This document shows, piece after piece, positions 53,720-64,000 of a stretch of DNA of 64,000 nucleotides. Position numbers and translations under genes: made by a program. The notes under the pieces were generated by a model. That model was not told the origin of the DNA. It worked only from the letters and a program-made list of their open reading frames with translations, and did not search any database. Origin of the DNA: Apostichopus japonicus (taxonomy: Eukaryota; Echinodermata; Holothuroidea; Aspidochirotida; Stichopodidae). Location of the stretch: the NCBI RefSeq assembly GCF_037975245.1, contig NC_092576.1:4788001-4852000 (forward strand). Direction: 5' to 3'. Each line of letters opens with the position of its first letter. Within the stretch, counting starts at the first letter, position 1.

Positions 53720-53764
53720 AAGCATGATATATACTTTCTCGTTCAGAGGAACTTGTGAAGTGTT
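53720..53764 (-). CDS. Gene II cassette B: 45-base microexon
   Basis: Reads NTSQVPLNEKVYIML, phase 0 to 0, between acceptor cacacag and donor gtaagta. It matches the A exon in length and frame. Confidence 0.55.
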
Positions 53765-53973
53765 CTGTGTGAATAAACAAATAACAACATGATAAGTACA
53801 CCTTACTTCCCTTGATATGTATGCAACAAGACCTTAGCAACAACTTGATGGGTGTTATTTAAACGAAACCCAGATATATTTGACTATGTTAGTTCTTCTA
53901 CTATGTAAAAGGTATATTTAAATAAGTCTACTAAAAAGGATATCTTGATATAACCTATGTTACCAGGACATAC

Positions 53974-54041
53974 CTTCCACTGTCCAGTTTCGTAATCCAA
54001 ATGCAGTACTCCTGCATGTCCAACACCAGTTTGCCACACGA
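53974..54041 (-). CDS. Gene II cassette B: exon after the DFG-equivalent region
   Basis: 68 bases, phase 1 to 0, reading VWQTGVGHAGVLHLDYETGQ and ending in WK. Acceptor acggtctttttcag, donor AAG|gtatgt. Differences from A are amino-acid substitutions without shifts or stops. Confidence 0.62.
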
Positions 54042-54623
54042 CTGAAAAAGACCGTAAAAAGAGCTTTCTTTAGTCTGGTATCCATGAGAACTTGAAGGTG
54101 TAAAACATTTAGTACAAGCCCGTTTTGTCATCTACATCCGGACATATAACATTTATTTAATTTTTGAAGACGATAATTGATAAACCTAGTAATTCTCGAT
54201 TAAACAGATGATTTGTGCCACCTGTATTTGTGTCACAAGTAATAGTCTTCTTGACATTCCTTTAGATCCCCCTTGAATTTTATACTGGCGTCCTGTTCAC
54301 AACTCATATTTGCTAAAAACACCCTTTCACATGGGTCTGTGCATGTCGTCAACTCTCTGTGCACTGCCTAATGCTAACAATATGAAGAAAAGAGGCCAAT
54401 GGAAAATGCATTTATCTTTGGAGAACGCAGGTTTTGAGAATCTGTTAATGATCTGATATCCATCCCGCCGGTAAGAAATTCGCTGTTACTAACATTACGC
54501 ACGACGAAAGAAACTATGAGTCCAGCCGTTAAATTAGTAGCTTTAGGGTTTAGATACAGTGATGAAAAATATTTCCATGTTGTGTCGTGTTTCACTATTA
54601 TTTCAAACCAGTTGAACAAAATA

Positions 54624-54982
54624 CAAGGGCGTAGGAACCGGGGGGCTGGGGGGCGCCAGTCCCCCCAGTGACAAATATGGGGGCGGAAGTATCATTCCGC
54701 CCCCCGCACTGCAAGTCAGAAAACCCCTTTTTTATTTCCAAATGAGAAAAAAATCTCATTTGGAGCACCAAATTGCATCTAAGGCCAGGTGAAAATGCAA
54801 AATTATTTACAAAATGGAGTGAGTGTTGAAGTGTGCTATATTGCACCAAATTGCATCTGAGGCCACCTGGAAATGCAAAAAAATTCCAAAGGGGACACCC
54901 ACTCCCCTTAGACCCCTCCCCCAGGCCGGCCATCAGTCTTCACCCACCCCCCCCGACTCAAAAGTATCTTCCTACGCCACTG
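54624..54982. mobile_element. hAT-like MITE present only in copy B
   Basis: Ends CAAGGGCGTAGGAA and TTCCTACGCCACTG are near inverted repeats (12 of 14). Flanks acaaaata and acaaaaga match in 7 of 8 bases, a probable 8-base target duplication. It is 359 bases long and rich in G/C runs, with no coding capacity. It lies in an intron of cassette B. Confidence 0.65.
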
Positions 54983-55127
54983 ACAAAAGATAATCATAAT
55001 CGCATAAATTATTGTTCGTAATCGTGTTGTTGCAGTCATTGCACTACTTCATTTCACGTCATCAAGAGTTACTCGTAATGATTGATTTATTTGTAAATAT
55101 TAATTAATTAAGCTGCATTCTTATTAC

Positions 55128-55195
55128 CATATGGCTTCTGCTGTAACGTGATCAACTTGTTCCCAAATTCAAACGGCAGCATAATTCTTTCAATC
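55128..55195 (-). CDS. Gene II cassette B: catalytic-loop/DFG-equivalent exon
   Basis: 68 bases, phase 2 to 1, reading IERIMLPFEFGNKLITLQQK. Joined to the preceding exon it gives PTEIKIERIML, aligning over 11 positions with HRDLKPENILL (Lys, Glu, Ile and last Leu identical). Six residues later KLITLQQ aligns with KLIDFGL. The spacing equals that of active kinases and of gene I. HRD is PTE and DFG is TLQ, so the domain cannot be a conventional kinase. Confidence 0.66.
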
Positions 55196-55571
55196 CTATG
55201 AGAAGAAATTGTAGTAATTTGTCATCATATACACCTAAAGGCGTCCATTACCGTTACTATTTAGTCCCCAAATGCGGGTGCAAGTATTTCTATAATTTTT
55301 TTTTATTCACATCTGATGCAGCCTGCGAAAACGAAGGATCTTACCATAGTGTTTATATGGTAGTTAATCAATCCAAAAGCTAATAGATGTATATACTGTA
55401 CGTGATATTATATTTAAGCAGGCACGATATGGTTCGACATGTTGCTAAGACGTTTTCACATATAATTATACGCCAACAGTAATTATTACAATCAGTAGGT
55501 TAATTGAATAAATGTAAATCTTTCGCAGACAATATGAATAATAGTCGACTGTTCAAAATAACTACGCTTAC

Positions 55572-55783
55572 TTGATTTCGGTCGGTGGACTTCTGTGACA
55601 AGCATATGTCAGGATACTTATCAATTTGGTTAAGTCCCATTGTTGCCATTTTTCGTTTTCAAAGTCCAATCTGTTCAAAGTGTTAAGCGGAGGTAAAACT
55701 GCTCCCGAGCTTAGATTAATAGCTACACCGTTATCTTCAACTGACGTAAAGCTGTCTCGCAGTATGATCTTTTGAATGTCAAC
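55572..55783 (-). CDS. Gene II cassette B: hinge to helix E exon
   Basis: 212 bases, phase 0 to 2, acceptor ttcttcaatag, donor gtaagc. Reads VDIQKIILRDSFTSVEDN, then LSSGAVLPPLN, then WDLTKLISILTYACHR. Same length and frame as the A copy. Confidence 0.68.
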
Positions 55784-56961
55784 CTATTGAAGAAATTAAC
55801 TACATAATAAGTTTGAGCAAACATGAATGAGGAACCTCAAAACATTATCAATATTAATTAGATCATCGACTAACTAGGATAGATTACAATGTTTTTCAAA
55901 GATTGGCTAACATGAATACAGTTTACAATTGATATTTCAATATAAGGTGTGTCTGTCATATCGTGTAAAATAATTCCTAACAAGAAATTCGAAAATTGAA
56001 ACATGTCAGTTGTCTCAAATAGCTTAGTTAATTTATACTTATCATATTGATATGACGATGCTTGGTGTTCTTTTGTTTTGATTCATGCTTCTTTTCAATA
56101 AACTAATGCCTGTATTTTTAAGTTGAGATAGGTAAGTTCTTTACATGATGTGTAAAGCAAAGTGTTAATTTGCAATTGAGATGAACAGCAGCCAAAGGAA
56201 AATGGTTCATCTCTGTACCAACAAAAAACGTTTTTTAATGTAATACATATTAATTTTACACATAGTTATGTAATATTCATATCTTAATCGCCGTAACTTG
56301 TAACATTTAAAGGTTACAAATTATTCTTCACTAAAACACAACAAATTGACATATTTCATGATAGTTATTACAACATCACGTGTATGATTACGAAGTCCAT
56401 TATTTTACCTAATTATTAATCAGTTAAATCGTATCTATATTACAACGTGCTAATCCAATTTGCAGTTTTCTTCGATAGAGTTTGAAAAATTACTAAAATG
56501 AAGTGCCCACCAGATGCAGGCAATTTTGTTTTAACATTTCACATATCATTGCTTCAACAGAAACAAGTATTAAGAGAAGTAAACAAAAGTTTTAACTCAC
56601 TGAAAGTAAAAAATACGTGAAGTCGCTATTTGAAATATCGAAACATTATGAATTAAGACATGACTGAACGGTTAACATATTGGGCAAGCACTTGTTAGAT
56701 GTATATATGAACTTAGTGGATATTGTGGCTAATGTTTTATTTTAAAAGTTTAAACAAAATAGAATGAAATAACAAAGATAACTATATACGGATCGGTCAC
56801 CTATATTCTCAATGTATAATATTATCAGATCCTTCCACCACCTGTCATGGTTTGACAAAAGAACTCAAGATTAGGTACATCATTTTTGTGTTTCTTGTAC
56901 ACACTTACACACTGAATCGAAAGTAAAGTAATATTAGAAATTCTTGTAGAACGTGTTTCAC

Positions 56962-57068
56962 CTGTCTTTTAGATGCTTCCTTCAAATTCTTCACTGTCCC
57001 ATCGTGTACATCTCGAGATTGGTCTTTCGAAATTATAACTTTCTTAAATGGGGCTTTGGAATTAGTCT
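56962..57068 (-). CDS. Gene II cassette B: juxtamembrane plus beta3-helix C-like exon
   Basis: 107 bases, phase 1 to 0, reading ETNSKAPFKKVIISKDQSRD, then LKEASKRQ. It starts at the acceptor cttattcgtaacag, which corresponds to the acceptor of the poly-Gln exon in copy A, and runs straight into the sequence of A's next exon; poly-Gln and the intron are missing. Its phase fits the membrane exon (RRRRLK, phase 1), so membrane exon to this exon is the simplest splice. Confidence 0.62.
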
Positions 57069-57435
57069 CTGTTACGAATAAGATATAAACTGAATTACTC
57101 ATCTGAGTGATGATATAAATATTAATAATTAAAGACACAAGCTTCAAACGGCATATCAGGCAGTCTGAATACGTTAGGTAAGATAATTTTAGTTATATAC
57201 TAACTTGACGCCTGAGATCTGTGGGATTTGAGTCACTTCTTCATAGAAACTATGGAAAACTTCATATCTGATCTAAAGAAATGACCCGCACCACTCTTTA
57301 TGTGAATGTACTGATGCATAGTGCTGATAATGGGAATACAGCCAAAGCGTGACTTTGGCTGAGAAGTAAAATATCTGTAATTGCCTATTTATGTCAGGAT
57401 GATCATGTATGTTAATATTCAAGTACCACTTGTTT

Positions 57436-57897
57436 CTTTTCGATCTATTCAATCTATTTAATCTGATTAATCTGTTTATTCTATTTAATCTGATTAATCT
57501 GTTTAATCGTTTTAATCTGTTTAACCTGTTTAATCTGTTTAGTCTGTTTAATCTGTTTAATCTGTTTATTCTATTTCATCTGTTACATCTATTTAATCTT
57601 TTCCATCTATTTCATCTACTTCATCTAAGTCATCTCCTTAATCTACTTCATCTATTTCATCTTTTTCATCTATTTCATCTAATTCATCTTTTTCATCTAT
57701 TTCATCTGTTCCATCTGCTTCATCAATTTCATCTATTTCATATATTTCAACAATTTCATCTATATCATCTATTTCAACTATTTCATCTATTTTATCTGTT
57801 TCATCTATTTCATCTAATTCATCTATTTCATCTATCTCATCTATCTCATCATTTTTATCTATCTCATCTATTTCATCCATTTCATTTATTTCGTCTG
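57436..57897. repeat. 9-base (TTTCATCTA)n-type array, unit 1
   Basis: A drifting 9-base repeat (tttcatcta, tttaatctg). Since 9 is a multiple of three, it is open on both strands: Leu/Phe-rich on +, (Asp-Glu-Ile)n on -. It lies between membrane exon and cassette B. Copy A has only about two units at the same place, so the array grew after the duplication. Confidence 0.8.
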
Positions 57898-58440
57898 AAT
57901 AACGTACATCGTTGGCTAAAGTCTGACTTTGGACGGTTTTGTTTCATAGAATACGTTATGCTGATATTTGTTGTTGTTGTGTTGATGCTTTGGAGTTGTT
58001 GCGGATAAGATGTAAACTGAATTACACTTCTGAGTTTTGTAAGCAGTATTTCTAACAGTGAAAATATAAATAATTAACGACACAAGCTTCACACGGCATA
58101 TCAGTCAGTTTGCATACATTGGTAAAATAATATATAGTTTTGTACATAACTTGACGCCTGAGATCTATGGGATGTCAGTCACTCGTTTTCACGGGAACTG
58201 CATTTACATCTTGAACTCTGATCTAAAGAAATGACCCAGCACCACTCTTTATGTGAATGTAATGATGCATAAATATACAAAGTGATTATCTCATTGTCAT
58301 AGTGCTGATAATAGGAATACAGTCAAAGCGTAACTTTGGCTGAGTGGGCATGATTAAAAGTGGTTTAGAAGGAAAAGATCTGTAATTTGCCTATGTTATG
58401 TCAGGATGATCATGTATGTTTACATTCAAATACCACTTAA
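57898..58440. repeat. Nested partial duplicate of the cassette 5' end
   Basis: The text from about 57060 to 57435 (gataagatataaactgaattac, cacaagcttc, gtgctgataa.gggaatacag) recurs at about 58003-58440, diverged. The copy of the poly-Gln exon here (about 57960-58010) has lost its acceptor AG and keeps only a short CAA run, so it looks dead. Confidence 0.65.
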
Positions 58441-58800
58441 ATCTACTTCAAGTTTAACCTGTTCAATATTTTTAATGTTAATCTCTTTAATCTATTTTAA
58501 ATCTTTTATCTACTTTATCAATTTCATATATTTCATCTATTTTATCTGATTCATCTGTTGAATCTATTTCATTATTTCATTTGTTTAATCTGATTAATCT
58601 GTTGAACCTGTTTCATCTGTTTCATCTGCTTATTCTGTTTAATCTATTTCCTCTATTTCATGTATTTTATCTATTTTATCTATTTAATTTGTTTAATCTG
58701 ATTAATCCGATTAATCCTTTCATCTGTTTAATCTATATTTCTTTTCCATCTGTTCTTTTGTTCTGTTTAACCTGTTTCATCTAATTTCATCTATTTCATC
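58441..58800. repeat. 9-base array, unit 2
   Basis: A second, shorter and more diverged array of the same 9-base family (tttcatctg, tttaatctg), placed after the nested duplicate just as unit 1 follows the first copy. No coding function inferred. Confidence 0.7.
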
Positions 58801-59917
58801 TTAATAACGTACATCGTTGGCTTAAGTCTGACTTTGGACGGTGTGTACCAAAGAATAAGTTATGATGACATTTTGGCTGGTCAATAGCTTTAACAAATCC
58901 ATGATAGGTATCACAGTCTCAATTCATACTATCATCAGGTTATATTCATCCAATGATTTCAATTTTATTAAAGTTTCTTAGCCTATCCATAGTTTCTCCC
59001 AAGACTACTTGCGGAAAGTGAATTCACCCGATTGTAATAAAAAATAATGCCCTGGTAATTAACATAAGTGTATTGCTATAACTGCTATATTGCAATATAT
59101 TTTTATGAAGTTTGAAGGATGACGAACACGTTTAATCAGCATAAGCAGGTAGAGTATTCTCATTTTGATCAGAACAATATCAAACTAATTTGAAATATGT
59201 AGTTCTTGTAACAGTTTGCTTCCACCAAGATCTCTAAACATATTCTGGATCCGTTGGCTTAAATCATTACATTTACGTGGTTTTAGTCTGATTGTGGTTT
59301 ATTGTCACCAAGGCTACACCGCACTCTGCTCTAATTTGTAGTGAAACAATGAAAATAGTACTGCCTCACAGATACAGTTAATTGAATACGGCATGCACTA
59401 GAAAGTAGGTGCTAACAAATTGTGTAGGTAGGATTCCAAATACATGGTAGAACAGGTATCCCAGGAAAGCTTTTCGAGAATTCTATACCAGGAAGGGTTG
59501 AGAAGTCATAAGGAGCATATGGGTGTGGTTTAACCAAAAGTGTACGGGGATGTAATATGTAAGAGATGCCCTTTTATTGCTCTTGAAGACCCCCATCCAC
59601 CCCTCATGCTACAAGTTGGAGTTAACAAAATGTCTTATCAATAATGGGATCATGGACCAGCCATTGGTAGAGCTATAAGAGAAGCTGAAACAGATATTCA
59701 GGAGTCACAGATTGTAATGGTTCCGAAGTATTTTAAGTATAAATCCATTAAGCAGAGATTAATGGGGGAGATAATAGGGGGAAATGGTTTCACCATCTAG
59801 AGTTATCTATGTCAGCGTCGACACCAGTCTGATTGCAAAAGAAACCTAACATAATTAACAGAAGTCTATTTGATACTTCAGAGTAAGATTGAAATTTGTG
59901 ATTAATCAATAAAGTAC
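58801..59917 (-). other. Intron of gene II between membrane exon and cassette B
   Basis: No further exon with matching phase was found, although a glycine-loop exon would be expected here if the domain were a complete kinase. Sequence is AT-rich with no clear repeats. Confidence 0.4.
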
Positions 59918-60040
59918 CTTTAAGTCGGCGGCGGCGGAACACGATCAGAAATACGACGATGCAAATCATCAACACAAATAACAAAACAACAACAGCAACA
60001 ACAACCGAACCAACAACCGAACCAGCTCGTCGTTCCTCCT
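59918..60040 (-). CDS. Gene II: transmembrane exon
   Basis: 123 bases, phase 1 to 1, acceptor ggcatttcag, donor AAAG|gtactt. Reads EEERRAGSVVGSVVVAVVVL followed by LFVLMICIVVFLIVF and RRRRLK: a long single membrane span with a strong stop-transfer. The acidic/basic start is the end of the extracellular stalk. Confidence 0.85.
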
Positions 60041-63000
60041 CTGAAATGCCAAGAAATGCCAAGAACTATATACCATACTAAGTAAAAGTACATATTTGAA
60101 ACTTTTTTTTAAAATATGTCACTTAACTAACAACGCTTCACTTTCAACTCCAAATCAAAAGAACAAAAGCATTCGATCATTTTAGTTTTACTAACTGTAA
60201 CACCACATATAATTTAACCTGCACATAAATAGTTATTGGGAAGTTCTTGTATTTTAAGGTAGTTCTTACCCTGAAAAGTTACATCAGTTGATATAAGTTT
60301 CGTTGTAACACCGTCAGTGCTATAAACACACGTATACGTGCCCAAGGTAGGATTTCCAACAGTGTTTATGACCAGAGAGCTATTTTGCAATGTGAATCCA
60401 TTGGGCATCATAACTTCACTCAAACTTTTAGTTCCAAATGCAATAATTTCTTCGGTTTGACCCACTTTTTTCCATACAAAGAATGACACACCTTCCCCGC
60501 AGTCCATAACCACTCTTTCATTAGGTGTTACAATTAGAGGTTCGCTAGATGCTTCCAGTGTCCCGCTTTCAACAAGTATCGTAGATTCAGTGTTACCTAC
60601 TTGAGACACATCGCTTCTCGCTGCACAGACGAATACACGTAACGAGAGAGAGGGTTTTAACGAAATATCCACAACAGTATGGTAAGATTGTAATTCATTG
60701 ACACTGGTTGTTACAGATTTCGACTGAGAAGAGATATGTTCATCGCCACTGCTAGTTCTTAACTTCCATGACAAATCATCTAATACTTCACCTACTTGTA
60801 AAACATTACAACTTAAACTTGCATCAGCGTTTAATTCTAAAAAGCATAAAGACTTCTGGTCACATCCAGTAGTATCAATGATTGGGTACGGTTCATGTGG
60901 TTTTTCTGTAAATTGTGAAAAGAAAGACGAATACAAATAGTATTATCCGGCCAGAATATATTAGGCCTATCTATATGGATACTTTTTATGAATTTAGTTG
61001 GGTTCACTACCAACTAAAGGTTACAAGGAAGTCGATATTCTTTCTTAAAAATCTTTCCTACTCAAGCATTTCATGCTCGTTCAGCTAACCTGCTAATTCA
61101 TTGTCAATCGTGTGGACCATACTTTGCGAATCATTTCTATTTCAATAGGAAATTTAAACTGTAGCTTGTCACTTACAAAGATATTATACTTAGATTATTT
61201 ACTGAAGATAATATATTACCAACTGTAACTACCAAATGACATCCAGTTGTCACGTAGACACTGCATGGAATGCATACATATTCATAGCTTCATTCATTAT
61301 ATGTTATTAATGTGCTTCAATGTGGTTAGACCATTAGATATGTACTTACAATGCAGCTGGCTTTAGCGCTAGTGATATTTCGATCATGTTACTTTTTACA
61401 CTGATGAACCATTGCAACTCTATTATAGTAAGCTTCTAATCACGTGAGACTAATTTATCAGGTGTTTGGTTGTATTCGGACAGTGTCTCGCTTGTTGTCT
61501 CTTTTCCAGCGTTGAATTTAAAATTAAACAACATCTGCACATTATGAATATGACTGAGTGAGTAGATGATTAAATGTATGGATGAATGGATTGATGAATA
61601 AATGAACAAACCACCGTTTGTCAGCTTGTAAACCTTCACGTTAAAGAGAAACAATGTATGGAACATGACAATGGAATATGAAAGGAGGATGTGGAGAACA
61701 TCGAGGAATGATTAATTGAACTAAGTTCATATGTTTCACATCACGCCTTTCTTCTCAACAAGCACGATATATGTCTGAAGGAAATTATCACCAAATAGTA
61801 GACGTAAAATTGGTCAGTGTCTCGATATTTCTTTTCTAGCAGGATGAATTTACGTTGAATGATTTCCGGGAGAAAGAGAAATATACAGAAAAAGTATCGG
61901 ACCTTTATCGAACATCTACAATTTATTGGTGAGGCTTACCTATATCATGACTTTGACGTGTTGCGTCGGACGCTACCAAAACCGCAGTTAAAATGTTAAA
62001 CCTCTTATTGTCTGTGTATTTGGATTCAACATTGAATTGTTCCTCTACCTCTCAACTCCAAAACTCTGAACTCCTTGTGTTTGGTCCATTGTGTCGATAG
62101 ATTATGTGGATATGGTTTGTCTTGATGTAAGACATCATACCGATGTTTTCTGTTCCATTGGCTCTTTTCTTTTTGTTTTCATTTTTGTTTTCTATGTCCA
62201 TCGTTGATATCACATCAAATAAAATCTTATATATTTTTTTCAACTGTGTTTTTATGTCTTTCATTCGCAAGCATGGAATAAATATATGTTTTATTCAGAA
62301 ATCTCATAGCACTAAGCGAAACCCATCTAAGCCAGACTTGAACTTAGAACCCTAATATTACCCCAGGTAATCACTATAGACTCGATTTTTGTCTTGTTCC
62401 TTACCACCCTCTACACTTGCTTTCTAATTATTACCGTTCAGCCATGGTTCTCTGATTAATATCGATATTTGTGGAATATCGACAAAGAGACGTCGGGGTG
62501 TTTGGAAACTTATTTGATGTATTCCTTACTGAAGCCTAAACACTTCTCTTAAAGGGCGAAATATTGAATTATTGAATCATGATTCACAGGCATAAGAAAT
62601 ATTTACAGATGCTGCTTACTTGTAATTACTCGCCATGCTAATTCCATTGCAAATTCGAATCATCTGTTTGAGCTAAATGAGCTTTCGACACCTTAGTAGC
62701 AGTTTATTAATCGTTTCAATAAAAGGATACTGCTTTTTATTTTTCTGTGCAAGATTTGAGGAAACATCAAAAACATGCTTCAGTGGATTGAGAAATAACT
62801 TATACTTTCTTGTAAGGTCTCAATAGTACTAGTTTCAGATTTTGTTAACATTTATCGAGATATTGGTTGTTAGGTTATTGTCCTACGCCACATTATTCTT
62901 ATTACTTCCTTATTTTTAACAGGAAACATTTTTCTTCGTAAGAAAATCGCTAAAGAGCGACCACCTACATATGACTATTTGCATAAACTCAAGTTTATGT

Positions 63001-63760
63001 TAAGAGTAGAAAGCCCTATATGATTCCAAGAAATGCTCATATAAAGTATGTGGAATTTAGACGTTCCTATTGTAATTGTACAATGCTATTTGAAGGATAA
63101 TTTGAATAAATCTTTGTGTGTAGTTTTGCCTCCATATGAAAGCTTGTAGATAATGTATTGTCTTCTTCTTTATTATATTTTTAAATTCAACCACAAACAA
63201 TAAACAGATACAAATGAACTAATGCATATTGTTATCAAAACATTTGGCATACCATAGACAACTACACGAACAGCTTGAAAGGTCGGATCTTCATCTAAAG
63301 TTGCCAATATCGTTACTCCGAAAAAATGATTATCTTTGGTGGAAACTTTGTTGATTATTAGAGATCCATTAGGTTCAACATCGTATTCCCCGGACTCATG
63401 TCCGGGTCCAGATATGATGCCGTCTCTGAGGGAAATAAATGGTCCACCATTGCTAGTCACATTGGTTGAATTTGACCAAACTGCTGCATATAAATCACCA
63501 GGATGGTTGCAGGATATCATACCTTTCTTCCCCAATAGCAGATATTGGGGAGACTGACACTTATCCAATGCGACAACCGTGCCTGTAATTGAAGAGGAAA
63601 GACGTAAACCTTGAACCTGTTTTCAAATCACATGAAAGTTGCAAGGTATCCATTTTCCCCTCAAACTGTGTTCCATTCTCCAGTTCAAAATGTATCAATG
63701 GGTGAGTAAAAGGAACATAGAGCCTCAATGAAGTCGCAATAAATTTTGTCTTGCATCCAA
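59918..63760 (-). CDS. Gene II: Ig-domain receptor, extracellular and membrane part
   Basis: Four exons (63617-63760, 63253-63582, 60270-60905, 59918-60040), all phase 1 to 1 as is usual for Ig exons, give at least three Ig-like domains and a membrane span. The 5' end, with start codon and signal peptide, lies beyond the window. The gene continues leftwards into cassette B. By architecture it is a cell-surface receptor and a distant relative of gene I, which faces it from the other end of the window. Ligand unknown. Confidence 0.75.
60270..60905 (-). CDS. Gene II: exon with two Ig-like domains
   Basis: 636 bases, phase 1 to 1, acceptor cacaatttacag, donor CAGG|gtaaga. The first domain carries LSCNV, LSWKL and VFVCAA; the second carries VVMDC, FFVWKK and LGTYTCVYS. 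Each has the Cys-Trp-Cys Ig signature. Several NxS/NxT sequons are present. Confidence 0.85.
60906..63252 (-). other. Intron of gene II
   Basis: 2.3 kb between Ig exons. Nothing convincing on either strand; short frames at 61436-61666 and 62052-62355 lack codon structure or motifs. Confidence 0.45.
63253..63582 (-). CDS. Gene II: Ig domain exon
   Basis: 330 bases, phase 1 to 1, acceptor cctcttcaattacag, donor TATG|gtatgc. Reads LDKCQSPQYLLLGKKGMISC, then AAVWSN, SGEYDVEPNGSLIINKVSTK and a final strand. This is a V-like Ig domain with the NGSLIInKV motif common in invertebrate Ig receptors. The usual Tyr-x-Cys at strand F reads FFGVT, so the canonical disulphide is absent. Confidence 0.8.
63617..63760 (-). 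CDS. Gene II: most upstream exon seen, end of one Ig domain and start of another
   Basis: 144 bases, phase 1 to 1, acceptor ttaaattgtag, donor ACAG|gttcaa. It reads GCKTKFIATSLRLYV (last strands of an Ig domain) and then FELENG, LQLSCDLKTG (first strands of the next). The next exon starts a new Ig domain, so half a domain is missing, and the intron between would be only 34 bases. Either the donor is elsewhere or the locus is damaged here. Confidence 0.45.
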
Positions 63761-64000
63761 CTACAATTTAAAAATAATTAACCTCTTGCCCAAAAAGAAA
63801 CGCATTCCATCAGTTTGCCAGAAACCTTCACGGTTTCACTATATTTTCGAATGTCAGCACCCCCCCCCCGAAGCTGTCCCCTGCATAACATCTCTGTAAT
63901 GCGCGTGTGCAAGTGATGTGATTGAGTAAGTACTACTTCAGACATATGAAGTCCTTATACCTCAGTGCAGGTCTTTCTTTCACTTTTTTGCAGCTTCATA
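63761..64000 (-). other. Right edge, probable intron of gene II
   Basis: A poly-C run at about 63860-63868; no exon recognised. The 5' part of gene II must lie beyond the window. Confidence 0.4.

Larger units (their letters stand above)
48990..57435. repeat. Segmental duplication, copy B
   Basis: Direct counterpart of 34450-43420, about 14.5 kb away. It carries the same LINE fragment (49601-50190) and the - strand cassette exons, plus a candidate last exon, a 15-base microexon and a hAT-like insert that A lacks. It lies directly downstream (- strand sense) of the Ig and membrane exons, so it is the likelier active cassette. Confidence 0.85.

Noticed and set aside
57409-58008. 199-residue Leu/Phe/His-rich open frame on the + strand
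   Set aside because: It is a translation of the 9-base repeat array; the opposite strand is equally open.

Overview
The window looks like nuclear DNA of an invertebrate animal, most likely a marine deuterostome (an echinoderm is my best guess, but the species is inferred). The evidence is visibly AT-rich DNA, genes split into short exons with GT-AG introns, tRNA-derived SINEs, LINE reverse-transcriptase fragments, hAT-like elements and long tandem arrays. No bacterial operons, ribosome binding sites or CRISPR arrays were seen.

Two receptor-like genes frame the window. Gene I (+ strand, 1754-19872) can be assembled completely: 13 exons whose splice phases all agree give 714 codons plus a stop. 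It encodes a signal peptide, two Ig domains, one membrane span and a receptor-tyrosine-kinase-like domain. Nearly every catalytic signature is changed: the glycine loop is broken, the beta3 Lys is Arg, HRD is HPA, the catalytic-loop Asn is Lys, and DFG is DFW. It is best read as a receptor pseudokinase.

Gene II (- strand, entering from the right edge) has Ig exons, a membrane exon (59918-60040) and then small cytoplasmic exons whose catalytic-loop region aligns position by position with a kinase but reads PTE for HRD and TLQ for DFG. This cytoplasmic cassette is present twice, as parts of a direct segmental duplication (about 34.45-43.42 kb and 48.99-57.43 kb). Both copies keep open frames and matching exon phases, and either could in principle be spliced to the single membrane exon. 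Copy A has an extra poly-Gln exon and a broken 15-base microexon. Copy B has an expanded 9-base repeat array and a candidate last exon that A lacks.

Between the genes (about 20-34 kb and 43-49 kb) lies a mobile-element landscape. It holds a tRNA-derived SINE carrying a well-formed type I hammerhead ribozyme on the - strand (21493-21669) with a rearranged partner next to it. A foldback element splits a decayed THAP zinc-finger open frame. There are also a lone carnitine-acyltransferase-like exon, three hAT-like elements with recognisable ends, a tRNA-like pol III unit, an interrupted SINE and three LINE fragments. Introns of gene I are filled with tandem repeats of 64, 75, 131 and 296 bases.

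The most notable observations are the pair of Ig-domain pseudokinases with a duplicated cytoplasmic cassette, and the hammerhead SINE. Splice assignments were made by eye and need transcript support.
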